Shown: positions 7,789-17,107 of the stretch, piece after piece
Numbering within the stretch: position 1 is the stretch's first letter
How the letters are laid out: the number at the start of each line of letters is the position of its first letter
Source: Lutimonas vermicola
GTDB lineage: Bacteria > Bacteroidota > Bacteroidia > Flavobacteriales > Flavobacteriaceae
Direction of reading: 5' to 3'
Assembly: GCF_038433205.1 (NCBI RefSeq)
Contig: NZ_JBCDNA010000002.1
Span: 248,001 to 312,000 of the forward strand
DNA: 64,000 nucleotides
Program-made: the position numbers and the translations under genes
The notes under the pieces: generated by a model
The model's input: the letters and a program-made list of their open reading frames with translations, nothing else
Databases searched by the model: none
What the model was told of the DNA's origin: nothing

Positions 7789-9333
7789 TTAATTTGTAAT
7801 TTCAACATTTACTGGTGAAGCATTTTTCAAGTAATAACCTGAATTCCCCACTAATTTTTGTTTGATATCAAAAATGATCACAACATCACCTCTTCTCGCT
7901 TTATTCAATACTCTAATAGCAGAGGCATCAAATTTTTCACCTTTAACGATTACGGTTGGTTGTCCTGGCACTTTGACACTGAAACCGGTAGTATTGATCT
8001 TTAGATCGAATACAAAATCAGGTAATATTGAACTTATTGTTGCCTTTTGTAAAGTACTTTTTGGCATTTTGATCATTCCATACTCACCTCTTACTGCTGC
8101 AACAGGGGCAGGGATATCTTTAATTCTAAATATTTGACTTGAAGTAATCGGGGTTCCGTCAGGTAATTTTGCACTTACCGTGATTTTCACTTCTCTTCCT
8201 TTTCCCGGAGCCATTTCATATTTTCCTATTCCTTTTACTTTTCTCAAACCTGGAGCGCTGGCTTTTACAGCATTGTCAGCAACACCCGGAACAGAAACAG
8301 TAATTGGATTCTGAACACCTCTGTAAACCACATTCATCTTATCTGCAGAGATTACAGCACTATTTGGTTTTGCAACCACAGCATATGAAGTTTCAACTGG
8401 TATTTCAACAGGTATCCCATTCTCCATAAAGATGAACTTACCCTTGATTTCATTTTCTCCAACGTTTCCTGAAGGAAAATCAAGGATTGCTCCTCCGTCT
8501 TTGATATTGGTAATCTCCTTACCATTGATCACTACCTTAGTAGGCTTTAGTGACCCATCATATCGACCCAATACTATTTTACCTTGGAAATTTTCTCCTT
8601 GTAAGGTCGCTGGTGCATTAGGAATCAAGATGGCCTGATAGTTATTCATCGATACATCACTGGCCATTTGACCCTGTAACATATTTCCAAGAACTTCTGA
8701 TTCAGTAGTTTTAATATCTGCCTGAATCTGCGTCATCTTTGTGATTGATGCCACTAAAGGGAATCCTTTGTAATTGTAATCCAACCAAAAGATTTCTTTG
8801 CCTTCTCTGTTGGTAACTTTATCAGTTGAAAATCTTGTTTCTACATCCTTTTTGACACTTTCGCTTCCCTCACCCATTACTGTAGAAAGGTCGCTACGGT
8901 ATTTATTCATTCTGTCAACAAACTCCTGACCTGCTTCGTGATAAACTCCATCATCTCCTTTAAAAAACTTCTCATCAAGAAATTTACCAGAATCCATAGT
9001 TTCGTAATCTGTTGGATCGTCAACAGTAGATTTCATTTCTTCTTTTAAATTTTCGATATAGGCAAAGTAATCTTCAGATAATTTTTGAATCTTATCCGCT
9101 TTTGCTGCCTCATCTCCATACTTTTCAGATTGCTCTACTGCTTTTAGCGCCAGATCCTCATAGGATCTTTTATTCCTGGTTGTAGCAGCATCGTTTGCCG
9201 CGACCAGTTTATTGTCCATTAAACCAAAGGCCTGTAAAACTTCCTTTGACATATTCATTGCCAACATAGCGATGAAAATCAAATACATCAAATTAATCAT
9301 TTTTTGCCTTGGTGATTGCTTACCTCCTGCCAT
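7789..9333 (-). CDS. gldM: GldM, type IX secretion motor component
   Basis: A 514-residue protein with a short cytoplasmic N-terminus (MAGGKQSPRQKMINLMYLI) and a single transmembrane helix at about residues 14-35. A long periplasmic part follows, a helical first domain and then beta-rich domains, the expected GldM/PorM architecture. With GldL it forms the inner-membrane proton-driven motor that powers type IX secretion and gliding and reaches across the periplasm to the GldK/N ring. It sits between gldL and gldN in the conserved order. Length is normal and no break is seen. Confidence 0.96.
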   Translation of the reverse strand: MAGGKQSPRQKMINLMYLIFIAMLAMNMSKEVLQAFGLMDNKLVAANDAATTRNKRSYEDLALKAVEQSEKYGDEAAKADKIQKLSEDYFAYIENLKEEMKSTVDDPTDYETMDSGKFLDEKFFKGDDGVYHEAGQEFVDRMNKYRSDLSTVMGEGSESVKKDVETRFSTDKVTNREGKEIFWLDYNYKGFPLVASITKMTQIQADIKTTESEVLGNMLQGQMASDVSMNNYQAILIPNAPATLQGENFQGKIVLGRYDGSLKPTKVVINGKEITNIKDGGAILDFPSGNVGENEIKGKFIFMENGIPVEIPVETSYAVVAKPNSAVISADKMNVVYRGVQNPITVSVPGVADNAVKASAPGLRKVKGIGKYEMAPGKGREVKITVSAKLPDGTPITSSQIFRIKDIPAPVAAVRGEYGMIKMPKSTLQKATISSILPDFVFDLKINTTGFSVKVPGQPTVIVKGEKFDASAIRVLNKARRGDVVIIFDIKQKLVGNSGYYLKNASPVNVEITN

Positions 9334-9384
9334 TCTTCTTAGTTTTTATAGGGTTAATAATTGAGTTGTTAAAAAATTATAACT

Positions 9385-10017
9385 CTATGAATTTCTATTT
9401 GACATAGCAGATAACATACCTCCGTAAACACCGTTCAATGAAGATAGGTTGGTAGCTAAGGATTCCATTTGCTCTTTTAAACGTTCCGCATTATCCAAAG
9501 TTTCTTGATTCAGGGTAGCCTGACGTTCCGCATTTTCCTTCTGGATGATATACATACTGTTCAACGATTCTAATTCAATGGCTGCAACTGATAGTTGCTC
9601 AGCATATCTGTTTGACGCTGCGATAGAATCCGTTGCCGGCTTCATTCCTTCTGCCGCACCTGCAAAATTGCTGATACTTTCTGATAACCTTGCTATCTTT
9701 TCTGAATCCAAATTTGCTTCTTTCAAAAGGTCATCCAATTTTTGTGACAACATTCCCTGAGCGTCATTAGCTTCTTCTTTATCTTTAGCTGCTCCTCCTG
9801 CCAATTCAGGATATACATTCGTCCAATCCAAATCTTCTTCAACCGGTTCAAAAGCTGATAATGCAAATACTGCTGCTTCAACGATCATTCCAATGGTTAA
9901 CATTTCGGTTCCCCCGGGAAAGTGAGCAATTTTAAAAAGTGCTCCTAAAATTACTACTGCTGCTCCCAGGCCATAGGCCATGTTGAACATTTTCTTTTTC
10001 GTTTTTGATTGTGCCAT
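9385..10017 (-). CDS. gldL: GldL, type IX secretion motor component
   Basis: A 210-residue protein with two N-terminal transmembrane helices (about residues 12-30 and 36-55) and a long cytoplasmic coiled-coil tail. Helix 2 carries an intramembrane Glu (E47 in MIVEAAVFALSAF), the position that corresponds to the functionally essential membrane glutamate described for GldL in Flavobacterium johnsoniae. GldL forms the pentameric stator around GldM. The gene is 42 bases after gldK and 51 bases before gldM. Confidence 0.96.
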   Translation of the reverse strand: MAQSKTKKKMFNMAYGLGAAVVILGALFKIAHFPGGTEMLTIGMIVEAAVFALSAFEPVEEDLDWTNVYPELAGGAAKDKEEANDAQGMLSQKLDDLLKEANLDSEKIARLSESISNFAGAAEGMKPATDSIAASNRYAEQLSVAAIELESLNSMYIIQKENAERQATLNQETLDNAERLKEQMESLATNLSSLNGVYGGMLSAMSNRNS

Positions 10018-10059
10018 AATTTTTGTTTTTTTTAATTATTGATTGATTAAGCTATTTTC

Positions 10060-11463
10060 TTATTTATTTTTCTCGGTCATTTTCGTACCCATATAATCCT
10101 GAACAGTTCTAAAGCCAATATAACTTCTGGCAGAATCACCATATTCATAGTCTCTTGTTCCTACTTCAAGGAAATAGGCCACATCTTTCCAAGATCCACC
10201 TCTGATCACTTTTCTTTGGTTATCACTGTCAACCACATTTGGATTGATCGTTGAGCCTAAATAATAAGATGATGGGTTATAAGCCGTGTTGGTCCACTCT
10301 GACACGTTTCCGGCCATATTGTACAAACCGTAATCGTTCGCATTATAAGATCGTGCTTCTACTGTATACAAAGCTCCATCGGCAGCATAATTCCCTCTTT
10401 CAGGTTTGAAATTGGCAAGGAAGCATCCCCTGTCTGTTGTTGTATAAGGTCCACCCCATGGATATTTAGCATATTCCAAACCTCCTCTGGCGGCATATTC
10501 CCATTCAGCCTCAGTAGGTAACCTAAAACTTGGTTCTCTGCCGGTTCCTTTCTTTTTACCAGCTAAAAAGTCATTTCTTTTTTCTGATCTGAAATTACAA
10601 AAAGCCTTTGCCTGATTCCAGGTAACTCCCACAACGGGATAATCGTTATAAGCCTGGTGCCAGAAATAGTCCTGATGCATAGGATCGTTGTATGAATAAT
10701 TAAAATCCTTAACCCAAACAGCAGTGTCCGGATATATTTCAACTTCAACTTTTTTTAAGAAATCCTTTCCACTAGCATTATTTCTTGCAGCACTTACCCC
10801 ATCAAAAGCCAGGTAAACATATTTTAATTTCTTAGTGTCAATTCTTCTTTTTCTCTCCATTGCCTCATCCATTGGAATATAAAGGCTGTCCATCGCTTCA
10901 GCATAGTATTCATCTGGAAATTCGTTGGTGTTCCATACCAATTCAACATCCCAGTTTAAATAACGTCCTTCAGTAGGTGAGTTGATATCCCCCAAACTAC
11001 CATAGTTGTCCATCATATATTTATAGTACGCATTATCAGTACTATCCTGTTCCTTAAATTTATATTTTGAGATGCCACTTATATCTCCTTTATTCTGTTC
11101 AATTGGAGCACCACCACCTATATCAGCCTCTTCGGCCAGAATAGCCAGTTTTGTTCTTAGAATGGAATCTCTCACTCTAAAGACGAACTCTCTGTATTCA
11201 CTGTTGGTAATCTCTGTATCGTCCATATAATATGGTCTTACAGTGACGGTTCGGGAAGGGGCACTAAAAGAGCCGGCCACATCTTCATCTCCTTTTCCCA
11301 TGGTAAAAGCACCACCGGGAATCAGTACCATTCCGAATGGCTTTTCAGGAAAAAATTTCTTATTTGCCGAAACTCCTACCAATTGACCTCTGTCGTTGCC
11401 AGATTTACAACTGCTTAAGAAAGCAATGACAAATAGTAATAGGATTAGGGATAACTTTTTCAT
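10060..11463 (-). CDS. gldK: GldK, type IX secretion outer-ring lipoprotein with FGE/SUMF1 fold
   Basis: First gene of the gld cluster, 467 residues. A lipoprotein signal peptide ends at FLSSC (Cys19). The rest is a formylglycine-generating-enzyme-like (SUMF1) domain: MVLIPGGAFTMGKGDED near residue 44, then LPTEAEWEYAARGG, NMAGNVSEWTNTAY, KVIRGGSWKD and SYIGFRTV toward the C-terminus. An insertion of about 150 residues separates the halves, as in GldK/PorK. In this family the fold is structural, not catalytic: it forms the ring under the outer membrane with GldN. About 150 bases without a clear promoter or terminator separate it from the upstream arginase-fold gene. Confidence 0.95.
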   Translation of the reverse strand: MKKLSLILLLFVIAFLSSCKSGNDRGQLVGVSANKKFFPEKPFGMVLIPGGAFTMGKGDEDVAGSFSAPSRTVTVRPYYMDDTEITNSEYREFVFRVRDSILRTKLAILAEEADIGGGAPIEQNKGDISGISKYKFKEQDSTDNAYYKYMMDNYGSLGDINSPTEGRYLNWDVELVWNTNEFPDEYYAEAMDSLYIPMDEAMERKRRIDTKKLKYVYLAFDGVSAARNNASGKDFLKKVEVEIYPDTAVWVKDFNYSYNDPMHQDYFWHQAYNDYPVVGVTWNQAKAFCNFRSEKRNDFLAGKKKGTGREPSFRLPTEAEWEYAARGGLEYAKYPWGGPYTTTDRGCFLANFKPERGNYAADGALYTVEARSYNANDYGLYNMAGNVSEWTNTAYNPSSYYLGSTINPNVVDSDNQRKVIRGGSWKDVAYFLEVGTRDYEYGDSARSYIGFRTVQDYMGTKMTEKNK

Positions 11464-11616
11464 AATTTTTACTTTTCTAACAAGATGTTATTGTTACATT
11501 AAAACTTATTGTTACTACTTTTAACCGGGATTTTATTCAAAATAATCAAATAAAATTCCATACAAAATTTAACCTTTTGTTCCCTAAGAACGCTAAAAAA
11601 CCAAGTTTAGTGTGTA

Positions 11617-12774
11617 TTAATTTAATTTTCTGAAGGTTTTTAACCATCTTTCGGGTATTATCTGATTATTTGCTGTTAAATAATCCTGATACGTACATGG
11701 TACTAACGAAGATTTATCCATATTATTATGGCTAAAGTTAATTTCCATCCACCATCTTTCGCTCTTATTGCTTTTGAAGAAATTAATCGTTTCGTTTTCG
11801 ACTAAAACGATGTATTTTTTATAGTTTTCAACTGATTCAAAGGGATATTCCTCAATCCTTAAATTATATCCTTCCATAAAATACCATATCATCTGAGCCA
11901 TCAAATGAGCGGTATTTTCTCTTTGGTCAAATTTTGAATTATATTCGTAAAGGCCAAATGAAGAAACTTTACTGCTGATTCCTGCATATCTTGCAATGGC
12001 ACAGATCTGATCCCCAAAAAAACCGTTGGGAACAGAATTGCTATTTGCCGGCGCATCACTCATTCTTACCGCTCCCAGGTCAATGCTTACAATATCTGCA
12101 TCTCTTAAAATGGGTTCAACCGAAGACAGGTCATGAGTGACCTCTCCCAGCCTGTAGGCTTCGAAGAACATTTTGTCCATAAGGTCGATTTCTTCCTGAG
12201 AATTAAAGAAAGTTTGAAAACCGATATTACTGTAATTAAACAGGTTATTCGGTTTATCCATGACGATATAGTGTAAATAATTACGTGAATTCAACTTTGG
12301 ATCCATTTCACCAATATCGAAGCGGTTGTCTACAGATACAATGTTCACAGGTTTATACAACCGGTCATAGGCCCTGTAATTGGCATAGGTAATGTCCTGG
12401 CTGCCACCAATAATAACGGGAGTGATCTTTTGCTCTAATAACTCACCCAGGATTTCCTGAACTAAAAAATAGGTATCCCCTGTTTCATTTCCAAGGGGTA
12501 CATTACCAAGATCAGCAATCTGTAAATTCCAATTACCCGGAAACATCTGATACAGATATTTTCTGATGATATCCAATCCTTTTCCCGCTCCAATGTTGTC
12601 AACGGCCCCTCTTGCCTCCGAAATACCAATCATGGCTATTTGAACATGCTCAAGGTTGGGCAACCCTTCCTTTTTTGTGTGTATCTTAATTTTTCTTCCT
12701 AAGGTAAGGTCTGATTGCAAAGCAGTATGGGCAACTGCATTTTCTTCTACAGGTAAAAGAAGCTCTAGGCTCAT
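11617..12774 (-). CDS. Arginase/formimidoylglutamase-fold protein with degenerate metal site
   Basis: A 385-residue protein recognisable as the ureohydrolase (arginase) fold. The three metal-binding motifs are altered. Where active enzymes have GG[DE]H it has GGSQD (residues 123-127). Where they have DAHxD it has DNRFD (149-153), and where they have DxDxxDP it has DLGAVRMSD (232-240). Two or more manganese ligands are therefore missing, so ureohydrolase activity is unlikely. It is often annotated as formimidoylglutamase in relatives. The gene lies between topA and gldK, on the same strand, and could be transcribed into gldKLMN. A role connected to secretion or gliding is a guess from position only. 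A nearby true agmatinase at 63176 keeps all ligands and serves as an internal contrast. Confidence 0.8.
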   Translation of the reverse strand: MSLELLLPVEENAVAHTALQSDLTLGRKIKIHTKKEGLPNLEHVQIAMIGISEARGAVDNIGAGKGLDIIRKYLYQMFPGNWNLQIADLGNVPLGNETGDTYFLVQEILGELLEQKITPVIIGGSQDITYANYRAYDRLYKPVNIVSVDNRFDIGEMDPKLNSRNYLHYIVMDKPNNLFNYSNIGFQTFFNSQEEIDLMDKMFFEAYRLGEVTHDLSSVEPILRDADIVSIDLGAVRMSDAPANSNSVPNGFFGDQICAIARYAGISSKVSSFGLYEYNSKFDQRENTAHLMAQMIWYFMEGYNLRIEEYPFESVENYKKYIVLVENETINFFKSNKSERWWMEINFSHNNMDKSSLVPCTYQDYLTANNQIIPERWLKTFRKLN

Positions 12775-12850
12775 ATGATAATGTTAAAGATAAAAATCGC
12801 CGCAATGTAATTAAATTTCGACATGAATGAAATTAGTGTTTACAAAAAAT

Positions 12851-12890
12851 AAAAAGTCCTTTAAGTTTTAAAACTGAAAGGACCCTTTTT
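12851..12890 (-). terminator. Terminator downstream of topA
   Basis: GTCCTTT at 12856-12862 pairs with AAAGGAC at 12877-12883, with an inner AGTTTT/AAAACT pairing. On the minus strand the stem is followed by TTTTTATTTTTT. It closes topA, whose stop is at 12906. Confidence 0.8.
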
Positions 12891-12905
12891 CGAAAAATAA
12901 ATTAA

Positions 12906-15395
12906 TTATTTCTTTTTTACAGCTCGCTTCTTTCTTACGGCTTTTTTCTTTGGTGCATTTTTTTCAATCAGATCTTTAACCTCTTCAAGAGTAAGTGCCT
13001 GGGCATCTACGGTTTTGGCCAACTCAATTTTGGTGCGCCCCTTTAAAATATTGTGACGGCCCCAGCGTGCTTTTTCAACTCTAATTCCTTCTTCTTCCCA
13101 ATTATGCACTACTTTCTCGATCTCCTTTTGCTTCTTTGCTTCAATCAATTCAACAATATCATCATACGACAAATTATCAAAATCGTATTTTCTGTTGACA
13201 TTAATAAACATGCCGTTCCATTTTATAAAAGGTCCGAATCGACCCACGCCCTTTTGAACCGGAAGGTTTTCATATTCAGCAATGGGTGCATCTGCCTGCC
13301 GCTTCTCCTCTATTAATTCTATCGCCCTCTTAAGATCGACTTCCATCGGATTCTCATCCTTTTCCAAAGAAACAAAGGCTTTACCAAACCTCACATAAGG
13401 GCCAAACCTTCCATTGGCCACAACTACCTCCTCACCTTCATAGTTACCCAGTGCTTTAGGCAATTTAAAGAGGTCCATAGCCTCTTCATAAGTGATATTG
13501 CCTAAGGTTTGTTCTCCTTGTAAACTTGCAAACTTGGGTTTTTCGTCATCAGTAGCTTCACCTATTTGCACCATGGCCCCAAATCTGCCCAATCTTGCGT
13601 AAACGTTTTTACCTGACTCAGGATCTACTCCCAACAAGCGTTCTCCTTTTGCCCTTTCAGCATTTTCCGAAACATGCTCAACAGCATCATGAAATGAACC
13701 GTAAAAAGCCTTGATCATTTCTGTCCAGTTTCCATTTCCATCAGCAATATCATCAAACTGCTTTTCTACATTGGCTGTAAAACCAAGGTCCATGATAGAG
13801 GAAAAATTATCGATTAAAAAATCAGTTACGATCTTCCCTATATCAGTAGGTACCATTTTTCCTTTATCCGCACCAACTTTTTCAGTTAGGGTTTTTGAAA
13901 CTATTTGCCCATTTGAAAGCGTCAATTCTGTATAATCTCTATCCTTTCCTTCGACTGTGCCTTTTTCAACGTATTCTCTCCTTTGTATCGTCGAAATAGT
14001 TGGAGCATAGGTAGATGGACGTCCAATCCCCAATTCTTCAAGCTGCCTGACCAAAGAGGCCTCCGTATATCTGTAAGGTGCTTTTGTATAGCGTTCTGTA
14101 GCATTGATATAGGAATTCTCTAGCACTTCGTTTACTTTAAGCTTAGGAAGCATTCCTTCTTGCTCCTCCTCTTCAAAGTCATCCCCCTCCAGGTATACTT
14201 TTAAAAAACCTTCAAAAGTAATCACTTCACCATTGGCGGTCAAAACCTCTTGATTCTTGTTATTGGTTATTCTTACATTGGTTCTCTCAAACTGAGCATC
14301 ACTCATCTGGGAAGCAAGCGTTCTCTTCCAGATCAATTCGTATAACCTCGCCTGATCACTTTCGATCTTTACAGTTCTGGTACTCATATTGGTAGGCCTG
14401 ATTGCCTCATGCGCTTCCTGAGCCCCTTTAGATTTTGTCGTAAAATTTCTCGGATAACTGTACTCGCTTCCATATGAACTGACAATCTCCTCCTGAGCCT
14501 CTTTTTTAGCATCATCAGAAAGATTAACACTATCGGTTCTCATATATGTAATGAGTCCTGCTTCATATAACCTTTGGGCAACCACCATGGTTTTGGCTAC
14601 CGGGAAATATAATTTTCTCGAAGCCTCTTGCTGTAATGTGGAAGTTGTAAAAGGTGCAGCAGGAGATTTTTTTGCCGGCTTGGTCGTTAAGTCATCAACC
14701 TTAAAGCTCGCTCCAATACATGATTCCAAAAATGATTCGGCTGCTTTTCTGGTGGGGAAATTTTTCGGCAATCTGGCTTTGAACTTTTTACCTTCTTCAT
14801 TAATGAATTCTCCTACGACCCTGTAGGAGGCCACCGGAACAAAGTTTTCAATTTCACGCTCCCTTTCAACGATGAGCCTTACAGCAACAGATTGTACCCT
14901 TCCTGCGGACAAACCTCCTTTTACTTTTTTCCAAAGTACGGGAGAGAGTTCATAACCTACCAATCTATCTAAAACCCTTCTGGCTTGTTGCGCATTCACC
15001 AAATCGTAATTGATGCTTCTCGGATTTTCAATGGCCTTAAGAATAGCCTTTTTTGTTATTTCATGAAAAACGATCCGTTTTGTATTCTCGTCGTTTAATT
15101 TCAGTTGTTCGTATAAATGCCAGGCAATAGCCTCTCCTTCGCGATCTTCATCACTGGCCAGCCATACCGTATCCGCTTTTTTTGCCAGCGACCTCAATTT
15201 TTTAACAACCGCTTTCTTATCTGAAGAAACTGTGTAATTTGGTTTAAAATCCCCATCAACATTTACTCCTAACTCTTTGGATGGCAGATCAGCAATGTGC
15301 CCAAAGCTCGATTCCACCACATAATCTTTTCCTAAAAATTTTTCAATGGTTTTGGCTTTGGCTGGTGATTCTACAATTACTAAATTCTTCGACAT
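12906..15395 (-). CDS. topA: DNA topoisomerase I
   Basis: An 829-residue type IA topoisomerase. The ATG at 15395 gives the usual MSKNLVIVESPAKAKTIEKF N-terminus; an ATG 26 codons upstream would add an atypical extension. The Toprim domain has the acidic LASDEDREGEAIAWHL site (about residues 79-94), and the active-site Tyr is in LITYMRTDS (Tyr284). The C-terminal third carries the repeated GRFGPYVRFG/GRFGPFIKWN type modules instead of cysteine zinc fingers, and a Lys/Arg-rich tail. It relaxes negatively supercoiled DNA. It is divergent from miaB and upstream of the arginase-fold gene. Confidence 0.96.
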   Translation of the reverse strand: MSKNLVIVESPAKAKTIEKFLGKDYVVESSFGHIADLPSKELGVNVDGDFKPNYTVSSDKKAVVKKLRSLAKKADTVWLASDEDREGEAIAWHLYEQLKLNDENTKRIVFHEITKKAILKAIENPRSINYDLVNAQQARRVLDRLVGYELSPVLWKKVKGGLSAGRVQSVAVRLIVEREREIENFVPVASYRVVGEFINEEGKKFKARLPKNFPTRKAAESFLESCIGASFKVDDLTTKPAKKSPAAPFTTSTLQQEASRKLYFPVAKTMVVAQRLYEAGLITYMRTDSVNLSDDAKKEAQEEIVSSYGSEYSYPRNFTTKSKGAQEAHEAIRPTNMSTRTVKIESDQARLYELIWKRTLASQMSDAQFERTNVRITNNKNQEVLTANGEVITFEGFLKVYLEGDDFEEEEQEGMLPKLKVNEVLENSYINATERYTKAPYRYTEASLVRQLEELGIGRPSTYAPTISTIQRREYVEKGTVEGKDRDYTELTLSNGQIVSKTLTEKVGADKGKMVPTDIGKIVTDFLIDNFSSIMDLGFTANVEKQFDDIADGNGNWTEMIKAFYGSFHDAVEHVSENAERAKGERLLGVDPESGKNVYARLGRFGAMVQIGEATDDEKPKFASLQGEQTLGNITYEEAMDLFKLPKALGNYEGEEVVVANGRFGPYVRFGKAFVSLEKDENPMEVDLKRAIELIEEKRQADAPIAEYENLPVQKGVGRFGPFIKWNGMFINVNRKYDFDNLSYDDIVELIEAKKQKEIEKVVHNWEEEGIRVEKARWGRHNILKGRTKIELAKTVDAQALTLEEVKDLIEKNAPKKKAVRKKRAVKKK

Positions 15396-15470
15396 TTTTA
15401 TCTTTTTTATGATGAATGCAACATAAAGCGGCTGGTTGAACCGCAAGTTGAAAACCCCTTTTTGAGATTG

Positions 15471-15478
15471 CAAAAGTA
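15471..15478 (-). promoter_or_regulatory. topA: -7 promoter element TACTTTTG for topA
   Basis: An exact match to TAnnTTTG on the minus strand, about 75 bases before the topA ATG. No strict TTG -33 box was found. The region is shared with the divergent miaB promoter. Confidence 0.5.
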
Positions 15479-15596
15479 TATAGAAATTTTTAATTCGAAA
15501 TTTTAATAAGTAAAATTCATGGGTTTTAGGGATATTTTAACTTCTTCAAGCATCTATTTTTTTCTGTCAAAATGTCATAAAAACAAATTTTGATCG

Positions 15597-15604
15597 TATC
15601 TTTG
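15597..15604 (+). promoter_or_regulatory. miaB: -7 promoter element TATCTTTG for miaB
   Basis: An exact TAnnTTTG match ending 13 bases before the miaB ATG, so the transcript would have a very short leader. No convincing -33 TTG at 17-23 bases. Confidence 0.55.
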
Positions 15605-15617
15605 CAATCCCAAAAAA

Positions 15618-17060
15618 ATGAAAATGGCAAGTGAAAATATCATAGAAGAAAAAAAACAGGGCCAGGCCCTTATCACCGATAAAATAAAAGGGAATAACAA
15701 AAAACTTTTTATAGAAAGTTATGGGTGTCAAATGAATTTGAACGATAGTGAGATCGTCGCTTCTATTCTTGCCAAGGAAGGTTTCAACACGACACATCTG
15801 TTGGAGGAAGCTGATTTGGTTCTGGTTAATACCTGTTCTATCAGGGAAAAAGCAGAGCAGACGATTCGAAAAAGATTACAAAAGTACAATCGTGTAAAAA
15901 GGATTAACCCCGAGATGAAAATTGGGGTCCTCGGCTGCATGGCTGAGCGGTTAAAAACCAAATTTCTTGAAGAAGAAAAAATGGTCGACCTGGTTGTTGG
16001 TCCCGATGCTTACAGGGATCTGCCAAATCTGGTTAAAGAAATTGAAAGTGGAAAGGATGCGATCAACGTAATCTTGTCCAAAGAAGAGACCTATGGGGAT
16101 GTAACCCCGGTAAGGCTCAATAGCAATGGGGTTTCAGCCTTTATTTCGATTACCAGAGGCTGCGATAATATGTGTACTTTCTGTGTGGTGCCTTTTACAA
16201 GGGGTAGAGAAAGAAGCCGGGATCCTCAAAGTATTTTGAAAGAAGCACAGGATCTTTGGGAAAAAGGTTATAAAGAAATTACCTTGTTGGGTCAAAATGT
16301 GGATTCTTATCTCTGGTACGGCGGCGGCTTAAAAAAGGATTTTAAAAATGCTTCAGAAATCGCCAGAGCCACTGCTATAGATTTTGCCAAACTCCTTGAA
16401 CTGGTGGCGCAGGAAGTCCCGAAAATGAGAATTAGATTTGCGACATCCAATCCGCAGGACATGAGTATTGACGTATTGCACAGCATGGCCAAATACGAAA
16501 ATATTTGCAACTATATTCATTTGCCGGTTCAAACCGGGAGCACGAGAATGCTTGAAAGAATGAACCGTCAACATACGCGTGAAGACTATATCAAACTTAT
16601 CGACAATATCAACAAAATCATTCCAGAATGTGCTATTTCTCAGGATATGATCGCAGGTTTCTGTGGTGAAACAGAAGAGGACCACAAAGCGACCCTGTCT
16701 TTAATGGAGTATGTAAAGTATGATTTTGGTTTTATGTTTGCCTACTCTGAACGTCCGGGAACACTCGCAGCAAAGAAATTGGAAGATGATGTCCCAATGG
16801 AAACAAAAAAAAGAAGGTTATCCGAGATCATCAATCTTCAACAAAAACATGGACTATACCGTATGCAGCAATTTGTGGGTAAAACAGTTGAAATCCTTAT
16901 TGAAGGTGACTCTAAAAAATCATCTGAACAATGGATGGGCAGAAATTCGCAAAATGCGGTTGCTGTATTTCCAAAAACAGATGAAAAAATAGGAGATCTG
17001 GTCATGGTCCACATTGATGATTGTACTTCAGCCACCCTGATAGGAAGACGCGTAGCCTAA
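15618..17060 (+). CDS. miaB: tRNA-2-methylthio-N6-dimethylallyladenosine synthase MiaB
   Basis: A 480-residue radical-SAM methylthiotransferase. The UPF0004 domain starts at KLFIESYGCQMN and holds Cys37, Cys73 and Cys107 for the second iron-sulfur cluster. The radical-SAM CxxxCxxC is in RGCDNMCTFCVVPFTRG (Cys182, 186, 189), and the last 65 residues form a TRAM RNA-binding domain. It adds the 2-methylthio group to i6A37 of tRNAs that read U-starting codons. The MiaB phrase TRGRERSRDP distinguishes it from MtaB and RimO. It heads a plus-strand run with the sigma-54 activator, lptE and secG. Confidence 0.95.
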   Translation: MKMASENIIEEKKQGQALITDKIKGNNKKLFIESYGCQMNLNDSEIVASILAKEGFNTTHLLEEADLVLVNTCSIREKAEQTIRKRLQKYNRVKRINPEMKIGVLGCMAERLKTKFLEEEKMVDLVVGPDAYRDLPNLVKEIESGKDAINVILSKEETYGDVTPVRLNSNGVSAFISITRGCDNMCTFCVVPFTRGRERSRDPQSILKEAQDLWEKGYKEITLLGQNVDSYLWYGGGLKKDFKNASEIARATAIDFAKLLELVAQEVPKMRIRFATSNPQDMSIDVLHSMAKYENICNYIHLPVQTGSTRMLERMNRQHTREDYIKLIDNINKIIPECAISQDMIAGFCGETEEDHKATLSLMEYVKYDFGFMFAYSERPGTLAAKKLEDDVPMETKKRRLSEIINLQQKHGLYRMQQFVGKTVEILIEGDSKKSSEQWMGRNSQNAVAVFPKTDEKIGDLVMVHIDDCTSATLIGRRVA

Positions 17061-17107
17061 AAAAATAGAAATCATTGCCTGTTAAGACGGGCCATAAAAT
17101 AATTATT

